DNA of 64,000 nt from Mesorhizobium sp. GbtcB19 (GCF_019091085.1 NZ_JAGXJY010000022.1:25434-89433); one strand, 5' to 3'. Counted from the stretch's first letter, positions 9,079 through 17,880 are shown. Notes: generated by a model from the letters alone, not told the origin. Made by a program: numbers and translations.

Positions 9079-10481
9079 GTCGAACCCGCGGTCGCTGGCT
9101 TGCGGAGGTCTGCTAGGTCGGAGGCCAAACCTTCTATCTCAGACAGGGCCTCGCGCAATCGGTCAGCAATTGCTATTGCCAACTCTTCGGGGTCGGCGAC
9201 ATCTTCAACATTGTGCTCCGAGGAACGAACGAGGTTTAGGTCATAGTCACGATCGATAATGTCCTGTCTCGTCCAAGAGTGGAAGTCCTTTCCCTGTTCA
9301 GGACGAAACGACTTACCAAGTGGATCTTGGCCGTAGAATGACTTGAAGTTGGCGAGGCTCGACGCATCGAATTGATTTCCACGACCGAGCTTGGGATAAT
9401 TGCTGCGGAGGTCATAGACCCATAGTCGATCGTTGCCTGTCAGCCGATCCGGCTGTGACTTAGTGAAGATTAAAACCACAGTGCTTACCCCTGTGGCGTA
9501 GAAGATTCCAACCGGGAGTCGAAGGATGGTATGCACGTCACAAGTGTCGAATAACTCCTTGCGCACTCGACGGCCGGCGCCCGTCTCGAACAAGACGTTG
9601 TCAGGCACCACAACGGCAGCACGCCCTCCCGGCTTTAGCGAGCGATAGATATGTTGAACAAATAGTAGTTGCTTGTTCGAGGTTACGACCTTCAAATCGG
9701 TCCTTCGCGCGCGCGCTCCGCCCCCGGAACTACCGAATGGGGGGTTTGCAAGAATGAGGTCGGCGGGCTGAAGGCCGTCGGCGTCGCGAGTGAGCGCGTC
9801 GCCATTGATCAATACTCCGGTCATCCCGTGTAGAAAGAAGTTCATGAGGCAAAGACGGTAAGTATCGCGCTCTATCTCTACACCTTCGAATGTTGTTTTT
9901 GAAGAAACTACTGGGTCACTTCGAAGTAGATAGCGCTGGGTGGCAACGAGAAAGCCACCCGTACCGGCAGCCGGATCCTGAATGATCTCACCAGCTACGG
10001 GCCGCATAATATCAACCAAGCAATCTACCAGCGCTCGAGGGGTGAAGTACTGCCCAGCCCCTGCACGGGCTTCGGTGCTAGCGCGCTCCAGCAGATATTC
10101 ATAGAGATCGCCGAACCTGTCGGCGCCGATTGAGTGCCAATCGAGCCCGTCCATCGATCGGAACACCTTGGCGAGGTTTTCATCATGAGAGAATACCGTG
10201 GTCGGGAAAGCGAAAATGCGACGAATTCGGTCATTGGCGGCATCCTCTCCCAGACGCGTCAGCATCTTTCGATAGAAGCTAACCATCCCAGGCCCACTGT
10301 TCGCCCGGAGGTCGCGCCAACGGCACCCGGGAGGAAGGTCGGCCTCCGAGTCGCTCTCATCAGCCATTTTTAAAAACAGCAAATAACTGAGTTCTGACAG
10401 ATACTTGTGATAGACAATTCCATCGTCGCGAAGGACGTGGCAAAGGCTCCACAATTTCGCGCCGAAGTCAGCAGTGTTCAC
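9075..10481 (-). CDS. hsdM: Type I DNA adenine methylase subunit HsdM
   Basis: The 468-residue protein is an N6-adenine DNA methyltransferase. It has the helical HsdM N-terminal domain (DFGAKLWSLCHVLRDDG, YLLFLKM), the AdoMet-binding DPAAGTGG near residue 170 and the catalytic NPPF near 246, so it should be active. With HsdS it would form an M2S1 methylase that marks host DNA. I chose GTG 10481, which has agagg seven bases upstream and gives the usual N-terminus VNTADFGAKLW; an in-frame GTG lies at 10550. It is the first gene of a four-gene operon. No HsdR translocase-nuclease gene occurs in the window. Confidence 0.88.
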   Translation of the reverse strand: MNTADFGAKLWSLCHVLRDDGIVYHKYLSELSYLLFLKMADESDSEADLPPGCRWRDLRANSGPGMVSFYRKMLTRLGEDAANDRIRRIFAFPTTVFSHDENLAKVFRSMDGLDWHSIGADRFGDLYEYLLERASTEARAGAGQYFTPRALVDCLVDIMRPVAGEIIQDPAAGTGGFLVATQRYLLRSDPVVSSKTTFEGVEIERDTYRLCLMNFFLHGMTGVLINGDALTRDADGLQPADLILANPPFGSSGGGARARRTDLKVVTSNKQLLFVQHIYRSLKPGGRAAVVVPDNVLFETGAGRRVRKELFDTCDVHTILRLPVGIFYATGVSTVVLIFTKSQPDRLTGNDRLWVYDLRSNYPKLGRGNQFDASSLANFKSFYGQDPLGKSFRPEQGKDFHSWTRQDIIDRDYDLNLVRSSEHNVEDVADPEELAIAIADRLREALSEIEGLASDLADLRKPATAGST

Positions 10482-10741
10482 GAGATGGCCTCTATTTGCA
10501 ATTCTAGGTCCCAACCCAGCTTCATATCCTAACTCGCGAGCCTGCGACACAGCGAAGAGACTTCCTCGTCGTGATCGATTTGGGCGCTGACGCCGCTCGT
10601 GCCGCTACGTCAGCGATGTCGTCTTACGGGGGGGGCGGGCCGACTCGCGTTAACGGTCCGCAGAAGGCCGCGATCGATAGAGTCAGGTTCGGCCAAGCTC
10701 GAGGTGCGGATTCTATCTCGGACCGAGTCTCCTCCCCTGCG
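10482..10741. other. Right border and promoter region of the defence operon
   Basis: This 260-base stretch must hold the promoter of the hsdM operon. It also marks the return from the AT-richer island to typical high GC. A run of nine G lies near 10626-10634. No tRNA, direct repeat matching the left border, or integrase was recognised, and no convincing coding frame is present. Confidence 0.35.
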
Positions 10742-10987
10742 TCACCCCCCCGCCAGTCTCGGCAGCAGAAAAATCTCCGCCCCCGGCGGCAACTCCTTAC
10801 TCCACGTATCCCGATAAATCGTCCCGTCGATCGCCACAGCGATCCCGCGATCGATCCATGGCTCTATGCCGGGATACTGTTCCGCCAGCTTGCGGAACAG
10901 CTCCCTTATGTCCTTGGCCTCGATGTCGTGCCTGGACTTGCCTCCGGCGACGGCGCTGAGCGAGCCCCAAAGGGTGACCTCCACCAT
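10742..10987 (-). CDS. MoaD/ThiS-family sulfur-carrier-like protein
   Basis: The 81-residue protein has the ubiquitin-like beta-grasp pattern of MoaD: it starts MVEVTLWGSL and ends in LPRLAGG. The terminal Gly-Gly is the site where carriers are adenylated and thiocarboxylated for molybdopterin synthesis. It lies 16 bases after the molybdenum-binding subunit of a hydroxylase operon, so a dedicated role in supplying or sulfurating that cofactor is likely. No MoaE or MoeB partner is nearby, so it must use general cellular ones. Start ATG 10987 is clear. Confidence 0.75.
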   Translation of the reverse strand: MVEVTLWGSLSAVAGGKSRHDIEAKDIRELFRKLAEQYPGIEPWIDRGIAVAIDGTIYRDTWSKELPPGAEIFLLPRLAGG

Positions 10988-11003
10988 CGCCGTCGGATAC
11001 CTC

Positions 11004-13268
11004 TCAGCCTTCCCGCTCCGCGTCGAGCGCCGCCAGAATCCTCGGCGGCGACATCGGAATATGCGTCATGCGCACGCCGACCGCGTTCGACACCGCGTTG
11101 GCGATCGCCGCCAGCGGCGGCACGATCGAGGTTTCGCCCACGCCGCGCACGCCATAAGGGTGGTTGGGGTTGGGGATTTCCAGGATCTGCGTGTCGATCA
11201 TCGGCAGGTCGGAGCAGACCGGGATGCGGTAGTCGAGGAAGCCCGCATTCTGCAGCCGCCCGTCCTTGCCGTAGATATACTCCTCGTTGAGCGCCCAGCC
11301 GATGCCTTGCGCCGCACCGCCCTGGTACTGGCCCTCGACATAGGTCGGGTGCACCGCCTTGCCGGCATCCTGCACCACCGTGTAGCGGATCACCCGGGTC
11401 GCGCCCGTCTCGGGGTCGACCTCGATGTCGCAGATATGGGTGGCGAAGGAGACGCCGGCGCCGTCGGCGACGAGCTCGCTATGGCCGGCGATCGGCCCGC
11501 CGGTCGTGCCCGACTTGGCCGCGATGTCCTTCAGCGACAGCGGCGAGAGGTTGCCGTATTTCTCGCCCTTGGCGATCGCGTGGCCCTTCTCCCAGACGAC
11601 GTCGTCGACCGGAATGTCCCACATCTGCGCCGCGCGGTCGCGCAGGATCTTGATCGCGTTGCGCGCGGCCGAGATCGTCGCCATCGAGGACGAGAAGGTG
11701 CCGCGGCTGCCGTCGGTCATGTCGTTGTAGCCGAGCGAAGACGTGTCGGCGACGATCGCCTTCACCTGGGAATAGTCGATGCCGAGTTCCTCCGCCGCCA
11801 CCAGCGACAGCGAGGCGCGGGAGCCGCCGACATCCACCGTGCCCACAGCCAACGACACCGAGCCGTCCATGCCGATGTTCAGGTCCGTGCAGGTCTGGCC
11901 GCCGAAATTGAACCAGAAGCCGCAGGCCATGCCGCGCCCCTGGTTCGCCTTGAGCGGCGCCTTCATGTGCGGATGGTTCTTCACCGCTTCCAGCGTCGGG
12001 CCAATGCCGATCGGCCCGTAGACCGGGCCGTAGGAGGCGCGCGTGCCTTCCTGCGCGGCGTTCTTGATGCGGAAATCCACCGCGTTCATGCCGAGCTCGT
12101 GGGCAAGCTCGTCGACCGCGCTTTCCACCGCGAAGGCCGCCATGGGCGCCGACGGCGCGCGATAGGCCGCCGTCTTCGGCCGGTTGACCAGCACTTCGTA
12201 GCCGACCGTCTTGACGTTTTCGAGGTTGTAGCAGGCGAACGCCGTCATGGCGCCGATCTCGGCCCAGGAGCCGGCGTAGGGGCCGCAGCTATAGCGCAGC
12301 GTCGCTTCCGCGGCGGTGATGGTGCCGTCCTTCCTGGCGCCGATCTTGACGTCGATCGAGGTGGCGCTGGTCGGGCCCGAGGCGCGGAAGACTTCGTCGC
12401 GGGTCATCACCAGTTTTACGGGACGGCCGGCCTTTCTGGACAATGCAAGCGCCACCGGCTCGGCCCAGACATGGGTCTTGCCGCCGAAACCGCCACCGAT
12501 CTCCGACGAGGTGACGCGCAGCTTCGAGGCTTCGAGCCCAAGCAGCTGGGCGCAGTGCTGGCGGTAGACGAAATGGCCTTGCGTGCAGACCCAAAGGTCC
12601 GCGGTGCCGTCCGGGTTGACGCTCGCCACGCAGGCATGCGGCTCGATATAGCCCTGATGCGTCTGCTCGGTCTTGAAGGAGCGTTCGACGATGAAATCGG
12701 CCTGGGCGAAACCCTTGTGCACGTCGCCATGGCCGAACTGCGTGCGCTTGGTGACGTTGGAAGGTTTCGCCGGCTTTTCCTCCAGGCCCTCGGTGAAGAT
12801 CTGGTCGTTGATCAGCGGCGCGTGATGCTGCGCGGCCTCATCGACATCGGTGATATGCGGCAGCACCTCATAGTCGACCTCGATCAGCTTCAGCGCCTGG
12901 CGGGCGATGCGGGCGTCGATCGCCGCCACCGCGGCCACCGCATGGCCGTCATAGAGCGCCTTTGTGCGCGCCATCGAATTGTCGAGGATGTCGTACATGG
13001 CGGCATCGCCGTCGGTGAGGTCCGGCAGGTCCTTCGCCGTGATCACCGCCTTCACGCCGGCGAGCTTTTCCGCCTTGGAGGTGTCGATCTTCTTGATCAC
13101 CGCATGCGCATGCGGGCTGCGCAGGATCCGGCCGACCAGCTGCCCGGCCATGTTGAAGTCGGCGCCGTAGCGGGCGCGTCCGGTCACCTTGTCGATGCCG
13201 TCGGGGCGGATAGGGCGCGTGCCGACCGAGGAGAAATTGCGTCCGGAGTAGCGCGGATCGAAATTCAT
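11004..13268 (-). CDS. Molybdenum hydroxylase large subunit (xanthine dehydrogenase/CoxL family)
   Basis: The 754-residue protein is the molybdopterin-binding subunit of a three-subunit hydroxylase. It shows RPIRPDGIDKVTGRARY at the start, the cofactor-contacting GGGFGGKTH, the loop AYRAPSAP, and near the C-terminus GVGETSIVPPL with the catalytic glutamate. The loop is not the AYRCSFR of true form I CO dehydrogenase, so CO oxidation is unlikely; the substrate is probably an aldehyde or N-heterocycle. It follows the 2Fe-2S gene by one base and precedes a MoaD-like gene. No signal peptide is seen, so it is cytoplasmic. Confidence 0.9.
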   Translation of the reverse strand: MNFDPRYSGRNFSSVGTRPIRPDGIDKVTGRARYGADFNMAGQLVGRILRSPHAHAVIKKIDTSKAEKLAGVKAVITAKDLPDLTDGDAAMYDILDNSMARTKALYDGHAVAAVAAIDARIARQALKLIEVDYEVLPHITDVDEAAQHHAPLINDQIFTEGLEEKPAKPSNVTKRTQFGHGDVHKGFAQADFIVERSFKTEQTHQGYIEPHACVASVNPDGTADLWVCTQGHFVYRQHCAQLLGLEASKLRVTSSEIGGGFGGKTHVWAEPVALALSRKAGRPVKLVMTRDEVFRASGPTSATSIDVKIGARKDGTITAAEATLRYSCGPYAGSWAEIGAMTAFACYNLENVKTVGYEVLVNRPKTAAYRAPSAPMAAFAVESAVDELAHELGMNAVDFRIKNAAQEGTRASYGPVYGPIGIGPTLEAVKNHPHMKAPLKANQGRGMACGFWFNFGGQTCTDLNIGMDGSVSLAVGTVDVGGSRASLSLVAAEELGIDYSQVKAIVADTSSLGYNDMTDGSRGTFSSSMATISAARNAIKILRDRAAQMWDIPVDDVVWEKGHAIAKGEKYGNLSPLSLKDIAAKSGTTGGPIAGHSELVADGAGVSFATHICDIEVDPETGATRVIRYTVVQDAGKAVHPTYVEGQYQGGAAQGIGWALNEEYIYGKDGRLQNAGFLDYRIPVCSDLPMIDTQILEIPNPNHPYGVRGVGETSIVPPLAAIANAVSNAVGVRMTHIPMSPPRILAALDAEREG

Positions 13269-13269
13269 C

Positions 13270-13749
13270 TCAGGCTCCCTTCATCACTTCAGCCGCGTCC
13301 TGGACGGCGCGCACGATCTTGTCATAGCCGGTGCAGCGGCAGAGGTTGCCGGCGAGACCGAAGCGGATTTCCTCCTCGGTGGGCGAGGGGTTTTTCTCCA
13401 GAAGATCCTTTGCCGCGATCAGGAAGCCGGGCGTGCAGATGCCGCATTGCAAAGCGGCATGCTCCAAAAACTTCTGCTGCAGCGGGTGCAACTGGTCGCC
13501 ATGCGCCATGCCTTCGATGGTCTCGACCTTGCGGCCCTCGGCCTCGGCGCCCAGCACCAGGCAGGAGCAGACCAGCCTGCCGTCGACGATCACGCTGCAG
13601 GCGCCGCAGTCGCCAGTGCCGCAGCCTTCCTTGGCGCCGGTCAGGCCGAGCCGGTCGCGCAGCACTTCCAGCAGCGTCTCGTCGGGCTGGCAGAGATACT
13701 CGACGGCGTCGCCGTTGATCGTGGTTGATACAGCTACACCGGCCATCAT
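13270..13749 (-). CDS. 2Fe-2S subunit of molybdenum hydroxylase (CoxS/XdhA-iron-sulfur type)
   Basis: The 159-residue protein carries both [2Fe-2S] centres of this family. The plant-ferredoxin-type cluster is bound by GCGTGDCGACSV plus a later Cys, and the second by QCGICTPGF and LCRCTGY. It passes electrons from the molybdenum site to the FAD subunit. Its start overlaps the end of the FAD subunit gene by four bases, and the large subunit starts just after its stop. Two methionines start the frame (13749 and 13746); either may be used. Confidence 0.92.
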   Translation of the reverse strand: MMAGVAVSTTINGDAVEYLCQPDETLLEVLRDRLGLTGAKEGCGTGDCGACSVIVDGRLVCSCLVLGAEAEGRKVETIEGMAHGDQLHPLQQKFLEHAALQCGICTPGFLIAAKDLLEKNPSPTEEEIRFGLAGNLCRCTGYDKIVRAVQDAAEVMKGA

Positions 13750-14606
13750 TTGCCTCCCGCACGCTTGTAGGCGATCGCGGCGGCCCTTTGCGCCAGCACG
13801 CCCGCGACTTTTCGTCTGAATTCGATGGTGCCGCGCTTGTCGTCGATCGGGCGGCAGGCGCCGGAGCAGATCTTGGCCAGCCGCTCCAGCGTCGCTTCGT
13901 CGAGCCTGGAGCCGACCAGCACCTGGCCCGCTTCCTCGACCAGCAGCACCGTGGGTGCGGCGGCGCCCAGCGCCACGCGCGCGGTCTTGATCGCGCCCTT
14001 GTCATCCAGCGTCAGGTTGACGCCGGCGCTCACCACCGCGATGTCCATCTCGGTGCGCGGAATGAAGCGCAGATAGGCGTCGCCGGCATGCTCGGGACGC
14101 TTGTCGAGCAGGATCGCCTCGATGATCTCGCCCTTGGCGAGAGAGGTGCGGCCGGGTCCGGTCGGCACGCTCTCCACCGCGATGGTGCGCTTGCCCGAAG
14201 GCCCGGCGACCACCGCTTTTGCCGCGGCCGCCACCAGCGCCGGCACGCTGTCGGCGGCGGGCGAGGCGTTGCACAGATTGCCGGTTATCGTACAACGGCC
14301 CTGCACCTGCTTGGAGCCGATGAGGTTCGCCGCCTCGACCACGCCCGGCCATGCCTTGCGCACGGCCTTGTTCTCGCCCAGCACCGCGCAGGGCACGGCG
14401 GCGCCGATGCGGAAGCCGTCAGCCGTTTGCGTGATGTCGGCCAGGCCGCTTATCGCCTTGATGTCGACGATCAGCTCGGGCTCGATGAAGCCGCCCTTCA
14501 TCCTCACCAGAAGGTCGCTGCCCCCGGCCAGGATCGCGGCCGGGCCTACCGCCTTGGCGAGCTCGCCAACGGCATCTTCGATTGAAAGCGGACGTATGTA
14601 ACGCAT
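13746..14606 (-). CDS. FAD subunit of molybdenum hydroxylase (CoxM family)
   Basis: The 286-residue protein has the CoxM FAD-binding motifs AILAGGSDLLV near residue 30 and TITGNLCNASPAAD near residue 100. It is first in the operon order FAD, 2Fe-2S, Mo, MoaD. ATG 14606 was chosen because AAGGGGAG lies four bases upstream; the frame stays open to 14960 but that part runs into the intergenic repeat. Regulation is unknown; the divergent GlxA-type regulator starts about 500 bases away across the repeat. Confidence 0.9.
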   Translation of the reverse strand: MRYIRPLSIEDAVGELAKAVGPAAILAGGSDLLVRMKGGFIEPELIVDIKAISGLADITQTADGFRIGAAVPCAVLGENKAVRKAWPGVVEAANLIGSKQVQGRCTITGNLCNASPAADSVPALVAAAAKAVVAGPSGKRTIAVESVPTGPGRTSLAKGEIIEAILLDKRPEHAGDAYLRFIPRTEMDIAVVSAGVNLTLDDKGAIKTARVALGAAAPTVLLVEEAGQVLVGSRLDEATLERLAKICSGACRPIDDKRGTIEFRRKVAGVLAQRAAAIAYKRAGGK

Positions 14607-14758
14607 CGTCTCCCCTTGGGCTGTGTCACGACCGTTATAAAGCGTCTGGTTATAATGGCCATCCTGTTCGTGCATGTCCGGGTTGGGCCAGAGCGATGCT
14701 CCAGATGCGCCCAGAGGCCGGGCCAGCGGCGCAAGGGCCGGGGCACAGCGGGTGCGGC

Positions 14759-14970
14759 AAATCGCACAGGTGGTTCCCCACTCCGTCTCGGCGCTGCGCG
14801 CCGAGCCACCTCTCCCCCCTCCGGAGGGAGAGGAAAAGGCTAGCCGTCGAAGGCTCGAGCAGCGCTGTCGTCGAAGCCGCGACCTCTGCGATTGGCATTT
14901 CCTCTCCCTCCGGAGGGGGGGAGGTGGCGCTGCAAAGCAGCGACGGAGTGGGGGAACCACCTATGTGATG
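14759..14970. repeat. Mosaic palindromic intergenic repeat, copy 3
   Basis: About 210 bases form an imperfect palindrome between the hydroxylase operon and the GlxA-type regulator. The outer arms are 'aggtggttccccactccg' and its complement near 14946-14963. Inner blocks are gccacctctccccc and the hairpin ctccggaggg. It belongs to the family seen at 821-1032 and 3255-3465, although its outer arms differ. The remaining gap up to 15110 contains the regulator's promoter but nothing else recognisable. Confidence 0.75.
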
Positions 14971-15110
14971 GACAATTCACCCACGCGTTAACGCCTGACC
15001 GTAGCCCGCGCGTCGCCTACCGTTCGCGTGATGGCGCGCATAAAGTAGCGCCCACCATGGTCGATCGGCCAGGATGGATTTGTGACACAGCAGGGGATGT
15101 CGCCAAACGA

Positions 15111-16091
15111 ATGGCCAAAAAATTCGCATTTCTTTTGGTGCGCGATTTCACGCTGTCGCCGCTGTCGCTGTTCATCGACACGCTGCGGCTCGCCGGCGAC
15201 GAGGGCGACCGCAGCCGCCGGGTCGAGTTCGACTGGCAGATCGTCGGCGAGCGCGGCCTGCCGATCCGCGCAAGCTGCGGCGTCGAATTGCTGCCGACCA
15301 AGGCGATCGGCAATCCCGAGGATTTCGACAATGTCGTCGTGGTCGGCGGCCTGCTCGACACCAACCGCGTGCTGAGCTCGGAAAAGGAGGCGTTCCTGAT
15401 GCGCGCCGCCGAGAAGGGCGTGCCGCTCACCGCGCTCTGCACCGGCAGCTTCGTGCTGGCGCGCTACGGGCTGCTCGACGGCTACAGCGCCGCCGTCAGC
15501 TGGTTCCACATCAAGGATTTCCGCGCCGAGTTCCCAGACGTCAACGCCCATGCCGACAGCCTCTATTCCGTCGACCGCGGCCGCGCCACCTGCGCCGGCG
15601 GCACCGGTGCGGCCGACCTCGCCGGCTATTTCGTCTCGCAATTCATCGGCCAGAAGGCGGCGGAGAAGGCGGCCAAGATCCTGGTGCTCGATCGCATCCG
15701 CAACATCCGGGACGTGCAGCCGGTCGGCGGCCTCTTTCCCGAGGCCGCGAGCCGCGCGGTGAAGCGGGCGCTGCTTCTGATGGAAAGCAATCTGCAGGAA
15801 AAGGTCCCGGTCGAAGAGATCGCCAGCCGGCTGAACTGCTCGCGCCGCCAGCTCGAGCGCCTTTTCGCCACCGAGCTCGGCACCAGCCCGATGGCCGCCT
15901 ATCTGGCACTCAGGGTGCACTACGCCAAGTCGCTGCTGGAAGGCAGCGACCTCGCCATCGGTGACATCGCCTATCGCTGCGGCTTCGAGAATGCCGGCCA
16001 TTTCAGCCGCGTCTTTCGCCAGCACACCGGCATCACGCCGACCCATCTCAGGCATCCGAACCGGATGGCCGGCGCCGTCGCGAAAGCATAG
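15111..16091 (+). CDS. GlxA-family transcriptional regulator (DJ-1/PfpI plus AraC HTH)
   Basis: The 326-residue protein has an N-terminal DJ-1/PfpI-like ligand domain (about 1-190) with the nucleophile-elbow cysteine in TALCTGSF near residue 109. A C-terminal AraC/XylS DNA-binding domain (about 215-315) has two helix-turn-helix units, VEEIASRLNCSRRQLERLF and IGDIAYRCGFENAGHFSRVF. Relatives such as GbdR, ArgR and DhcR control amine, betaine and amino-acid catabolism. The FAD amine oxidase gene 145 bases downstream on the same strand is therefore a likely target. I chose ATG 15111; an in-frame ATG at 15057 is an alternative. Confidence 0.88.
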   Translation: MAKKFAFLLVRDFTLSPLSLFIDTLRLAGDEGDRSRRVEFDWQIVGERGLPIRASCGVELLPTKAIGNPEDFDNVVVVGGLLDTNRVLSSEKEAFLMRAAEKGVPLTALCTGSFVLARYGLLDGYSAAVSWFHIKDFRAEFPDVNAHADSLYSVDRGRATCAGGTGAADLAGYFVSQFIGQKAAEKAAKILVLDRIRNIRDVQPVGGLFPEAASRAVKRALLLMESNLQEKVPVEEIASRLNCSRRQLERLFATELGTSPMAAYLALRVHYAKSLLEGSDLAIGDIAYRCGFENAGHFSRVFRQHTGITPTHLRHPNRMAGAVAKA

Positions 16092-16235
16092 TGGCCGTTG
16101 TGGTCGCCTCGCATGCCCCGCCTGGCCGATTGCATCTGTCTGAAAACGGACCGTAGCATCGCGTCCAGCAGCGCTGCCGCCGCTGTTCGACGCAGCCATT
16201 GTTCGCCGCGCAATCCTGACTGAGGAGGACCATCG

Positions 16236-17387
16236 ATGACAGCTTCTCCTCATGTCGTGGTGATCGGCGCCGGCACGCTGGGGCTTTGCACGGCGCTCAA
16301 CCTTGTCGAGCAGGGCGCGCGCGTGACGGTGCTCGAAGCGCAGTCGATCGCTTCCGGCTCGAGCGGCAGGTCGGTCGGCGTCGTCGGGTCGCAATTCACC
16401 GATCCGTTCGAGATCCTGCTTCGCGTTCATTCCTTCCGCCGGTTTCGGCAATGGGAGGCCGAGGGGCTTCACTTCAACCACATCGGCTATCTGCGGCTGG
16501 CGCGCACGCAGGCGCAGATGGAGCTGTTCGCGAGATCGGTCGAGATGCAGGCCGAGGCGGGCCTCACGTCGCGGCTGATCCGCGCCGACGAACTCAGGGG
16601 CCTCGTTCCTCACATCAATCCCGACGGGCTCGAAGGCGGCTTGTTCGGACCCGACAACGGCTACCTCGATCCGCACGACATGTGCAATTTCCTGGCGGGT
16701 ATTGTCCGCGCCAGGGGCGGCGAAATCCGTCAGTACCGCAAGCTGCTCGGCGTAGGCAGAGGGCCGGGCGGCTACAGGCTGGAGACCGGCAGCGACCCGA
16801 TCGATTGCGATGTCGTGGTCAATGCCGGCGGCGCCTGGGCGCCACAGGTGGCCGAACTCTTCGGCCAGCGCCTGCACATCTGGCCCGAGCGCCATGAGGC
16901 CGTCCTCATCCATCTCGACGAGCCGCTCGACTACACGATGCCGATGGTCATGGATCTCGTGAACGGCCAAGGCAGCGGCCTCAATTTCCGCCATGAGAAG
17001 CGCAACGAATTGATCGCCGAGATCCACAAGGTGCATTCGGTCGCGCCGGAAGACCCGGACAATTACAACGACCAGTGCGAGGAGCAGTCGAAGGTCGATC
17101 TGGCCGAACTGCTCATGGAACGCGTGCCCGATCTGCCGGGCGCGCGGCTCGGCCGGGGCTGGGCAGGCCTTTATCCCGTCACGGCCGATCATCGTCCCTT
17201 CGTCGGGCCGATCGATCCCTCGGAGCCGACGCTGGTCACCGCGGCCGGCGCCGGTGGCTACGGCATCCAGCTCGCCCCGGTGATCGGGCAGATCGCGGCC
17301 GACTGGGTGCTGCGGGGCGCGCCGGTTTCGGTGCCCGGCTCGCAAAGCCTGGCGCCATCGGCCGAGCGCAACATTCCGGGGCACTGA
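16236..17387 (+). CDS. DAO-family FAD-dependent amino acid/amine oxidase
   Basis: The 383-residue protein is a DadA/sarcosine-oxidase-type flavoenzyme. The dinucleotide motif VIGAGTLGL and the acidic strand end TVLEAQ occupy residues 8-40, followed by SSGRSVGVVG. The C-terminal FAD contact G..AGAGGYGIQLAP near 340-355 is present. It should oxidise an N-methyl or D-amino compound; the exact substrate is not readable. The ribosome site gaggagg lies just before ATG 16236. It follows the GlxA regulator, which may respond to its substrate. Confidence 0.87.
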   Translation: MTASPHVVVIGAGTLGLCTALNLVEQGARVTVLEAQSIASGSSGRSVGVVGSQFTDPFEILLRVHSFRRFRQWEAEGLHFNHIGYLRLARTQAQMELFARSVEMQAEAGLTSRLIRADELRGLVPHINPDGLEGGLFGPDNGYLDPHDMCNFLAGIVRARGGEIRQYRKLLGVGRGPGGYRLETGSDPIDCDVVVNAGGAWAPQVAELFGQRLHIWPERHEAVLIHLDEPLDYTMPMVMDLVNGQGSGLNFRHEKRNELIAEIHKVHSVAPEDPDNYNDQCEEQSKVDLAELLMERVPDLPGARLGRGWAGLYPVTADHRPFVGPIDPSEPTLVTAAGAGGYGIQLAPVIGQIAADWVLRGAPVSVPGSQSLAPSAERNIPGH

Positions 17388-17490
17388 TCGGTGCGCTTCG
17401 ACCGACTCGGATGCCTAAGATGCGACCGTTGCCGTTAACCATCAATTAACTATCCGGTCGCCTTTAATACGGTTCTGGAGGATACTGATT

Positions 17491-17880
17491 TTGGCCGCCA
17501 GCGAAGAGTTCGCGACTGCCGAAATGAGAAAAGAAGCGGCGGATACCGTCGCCATCTGCCGGGGAGGCGCCCAGCATCTTTTGATGAGGAGCGCCGGAAT
17601 GAACATCGAGGAAGCAGTCACCGTAGCGACGGCAGGGTCAGGCGCGCTCCTGTCCTGTCTCGGCCAGCCCGTGGTCGCCTATCACGTGACGGCCATCATG
17701 CGCGAAACCGACAAAAGTCACGCGCGGCAGATGCAGCTTGCTTTGCTGCGGCGAAGCATCGAGGCGCTTGTCGACGACGGCCTCGAAGACATCGAAGCCG
17801 AGATTTTCGCTTCCCAGTTCGATGGCCGCGTCGGCTCGGCCTGGGACCTGCTGCATCCAGCCGGCGAAACGGCGCACTGA
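17491..17880 (+). CDS. Hypothetical protein of 129 residues
   Basis: No family is recognised. The product is mostly helical, acidic toward the end, with a hydrophobic stretch VATAGSGALLSCLGQPVVAYHVTAIM in two short pieces around residues 44-70, and no signal peptide. The start is uncertain: TTG 17491 has ggagg nine bases upstream, while the next in-frame ATG at 17524 has no such site. It stands alone between the amine oxidase and the EamA transporter. Confidence 0.6.
   Translation: MAASEEFATAEMRKEAADTVAICRGGAQHLLMRSAGMNIEEAVTVATAGSGALLSCLGQPVVAYHVTAIMRETDKSHARQMQLALLRRSIEALVDDGLEDIEAEIFASQFDGRVGSAWDLLHPAGETAH

Noticed and set aside
5091..10741. Possible complete type I restriction system including HsdR
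   Set aside because: No DEAD-box translocase or HsdR nuclease motif was found in any frame of the window; the two extra genes are an OLD/PtuA-type ATPase and an HNH protein.
11004..13268. Carbon monoxide dehydrogenase large subunit
   Set aside because: The active-site loop reads AYRAPSAP and not AYRCSFR, so form I CO dehydrogenase is not supported.
10866..13718. A 950-codon open frame on the plus strand opposite the molybdenum hydroxylase genes
   Set aside because: It is a GC-rich shadow of the real genes on the minus strand, with runs of Arg, Ala and His and no recognisable motif.
14988..17384. A 798-codon open frame on the minus strand opposite the GlxA regulator and amine oxidase
   Set aside because: Composition is Asp/His/Arg-rich without motifs; both plus-strand genes have clear families and ribosome sites.
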